This document shows, one piece after another, positions 63,624 through 64,000 of a DNA stretch of 64,000 nt (the stretch's first letter is position 1; each line of letters begins with the position of its first letter). The stretch spans positions 62,001-126,000 of the forward strand of contig NZ_JAXIVS010000008.1 in NCBI RefSeq assembly GCF_034259325.1, given 5' to 3'. Position numbers and translations under genes: made by a program. The stretch comes from Hyalangium ruber (GTDB lineage: Bacteria > Myxococcota > Myxococcia > Myxococcales > Myxococcaceae). The notes beneath the pieces were generated by a model. The model did no database searches. It saw only the letters and a list, made by a program, of their open reading frames with translations, and was not told where the DNA came from.

Positions 63624-64000
63624 TCTCCTTCGCCCAGGTAGCGGAACAGCGAGCGCAGGCCGATTCCCAGGGCCTGCGCCGCGTCCTTCTTGCTCCCGCC
63701 ACTGCGGGCGATGGCCTCGCGCACGTACCGCTGCACGAAGGCATCACGCGCCTCCTCCAGCGGCGCCAGCGGGGCGTGCTCTCCACCCAGCTCCAGGTCC
63801 GCCGGGCCGATGAGCTCTCCCGAGGCCAGGATCGCCGCGCGCCGAACCCGCGACACCAGCTCGCGCACATTGCCGGGGAAGGGGTGGCCTCGCAGCGCCT
63901 CGGTGGCCTTCTGGGTGAAGCCCTTGGCGCGGCGGCCCTCCTGGGACAGCACATGGTGAGCGATGAGCAGCACGTCGTCTCCGCGCTCCCGCAAGGGCGG
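63620..64000 (-). CDS. Sigma-54 activator, C-terminal part (continues past window)
   Basis: The open frame enters from the right edge. Visible: the end of the AAA+ domain, with PPLRERGDDVLLIAHHVL (arginine finger and sensor region), a GNVRELVSRVRRA segment, and a Fis-type HTH at the end (SKKDAAQALGIGLRSLFRYL). The regulatory domain is outside the window. As the first gene of an operon with a Cys-rich lipoprotein and PEGA kinase, it may be an FHA or response-regulator type; this cannot be seen. Confidence 0.9.
   Translation of the reverse strand, partial: PPLRERGDDVLLIAHHVLSQEGRRAKGFTQKATEALRGHPFPGNVRELVSRVRRAAILASGELIGPADLELGGEHAPLAPLEEARDAFVQRYVREAIARSGGSKKDAAQALGIGLRSLFRYLGEGE

Overview
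The window looks like a chromosomal stretch from a large-genome myxobacterium (Myxococcota, probably Cystobacteraceae/Archangiaceae-like). The evidence is high GC with strongly GC-biased third codon positions, many secreted lipoproteins of unknown function, Ser/Thr kinases with TPR or PEGA modules, FHA and sigma-54 regulators, MopE-type Cys motifs beside beta-propellers, and DNRLRE, VWA and ferritin-like lipoproteins. I found no rRNA, tRNA, CRISPR array, phage or insertion sequence.

Layout. 1-7000: edge of a lipoprotein gene (running off the left end), beta-carbonic anhydrase, NADAR protein, lytic transglycosylase, a lipoprotein and an AI-2E family permease. 7000-14000: TetR regulator divergent from an alpha/beta hydrolase and a secreted esterase, a decayed gene, and a 1288-residue double-propeller lipoprotein. 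14300-20400: two small unknowns, an FHA-sigma-54 activator, a sigma-54 promoter in front of a duplicated EF-hand-like protein, and a convergent TPR Ser/Thr kinase. 20700-27100: small lipoproteins (one an I9 inhibitor-like protein), a secreted trypsin-like protease, a VWA lipoprotein and a ComEC-like metallo-beta-lactamase protein. 27300-33400: OsmC, then a three-gene operon (N-formylglutamate amidohydrolase, isochorismatase-type hydrolase, glutamine-synthetase-like ligase), then a secreted protein, a DUF1304 protein and a P450. 33400-38400: TerB, a LysR/MFS divergent pair that looks imported, a methyltransferase and a second P450. 38400-43500: a decayed WGR gene, ferritin-like and large lipoproteins, and an outer-membrane barrel. 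43700-53200: housekeeping recJ and aspS flanking FUSC, an endonuclease/phosphatase lipoprotein, a YHS protein, a barrel protein and a metallopeptidase lipoprotein. 53200-64000: a solute-binding lipoprotein overlapping a histidine kinase behind a perfect 13-bp inverted repeat, a Fic protein and partner, a lipid kinase, a triple-DNRLRE protein, and an operon of sigma-54 activator, Cys-rich lipoprotein, PEGA kinase and membrane protein.

The most interesting systems are (i) the FHA activator, sigma-54 promoter, repeat protein and kinase set at 15.4-20.4 kb, (ii) the solute-binding-protein/histidine-kinase pair with no transporter beside it, (iii) the amidohydrolase/isochorismatase/ligase operon, and (iv) the Fic pair. 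Gene packing is tight, and several convergent pairs share or overlap stop codons. Coding calls rest on reading-frame, motif and start-site inspection only; no database search was possible.
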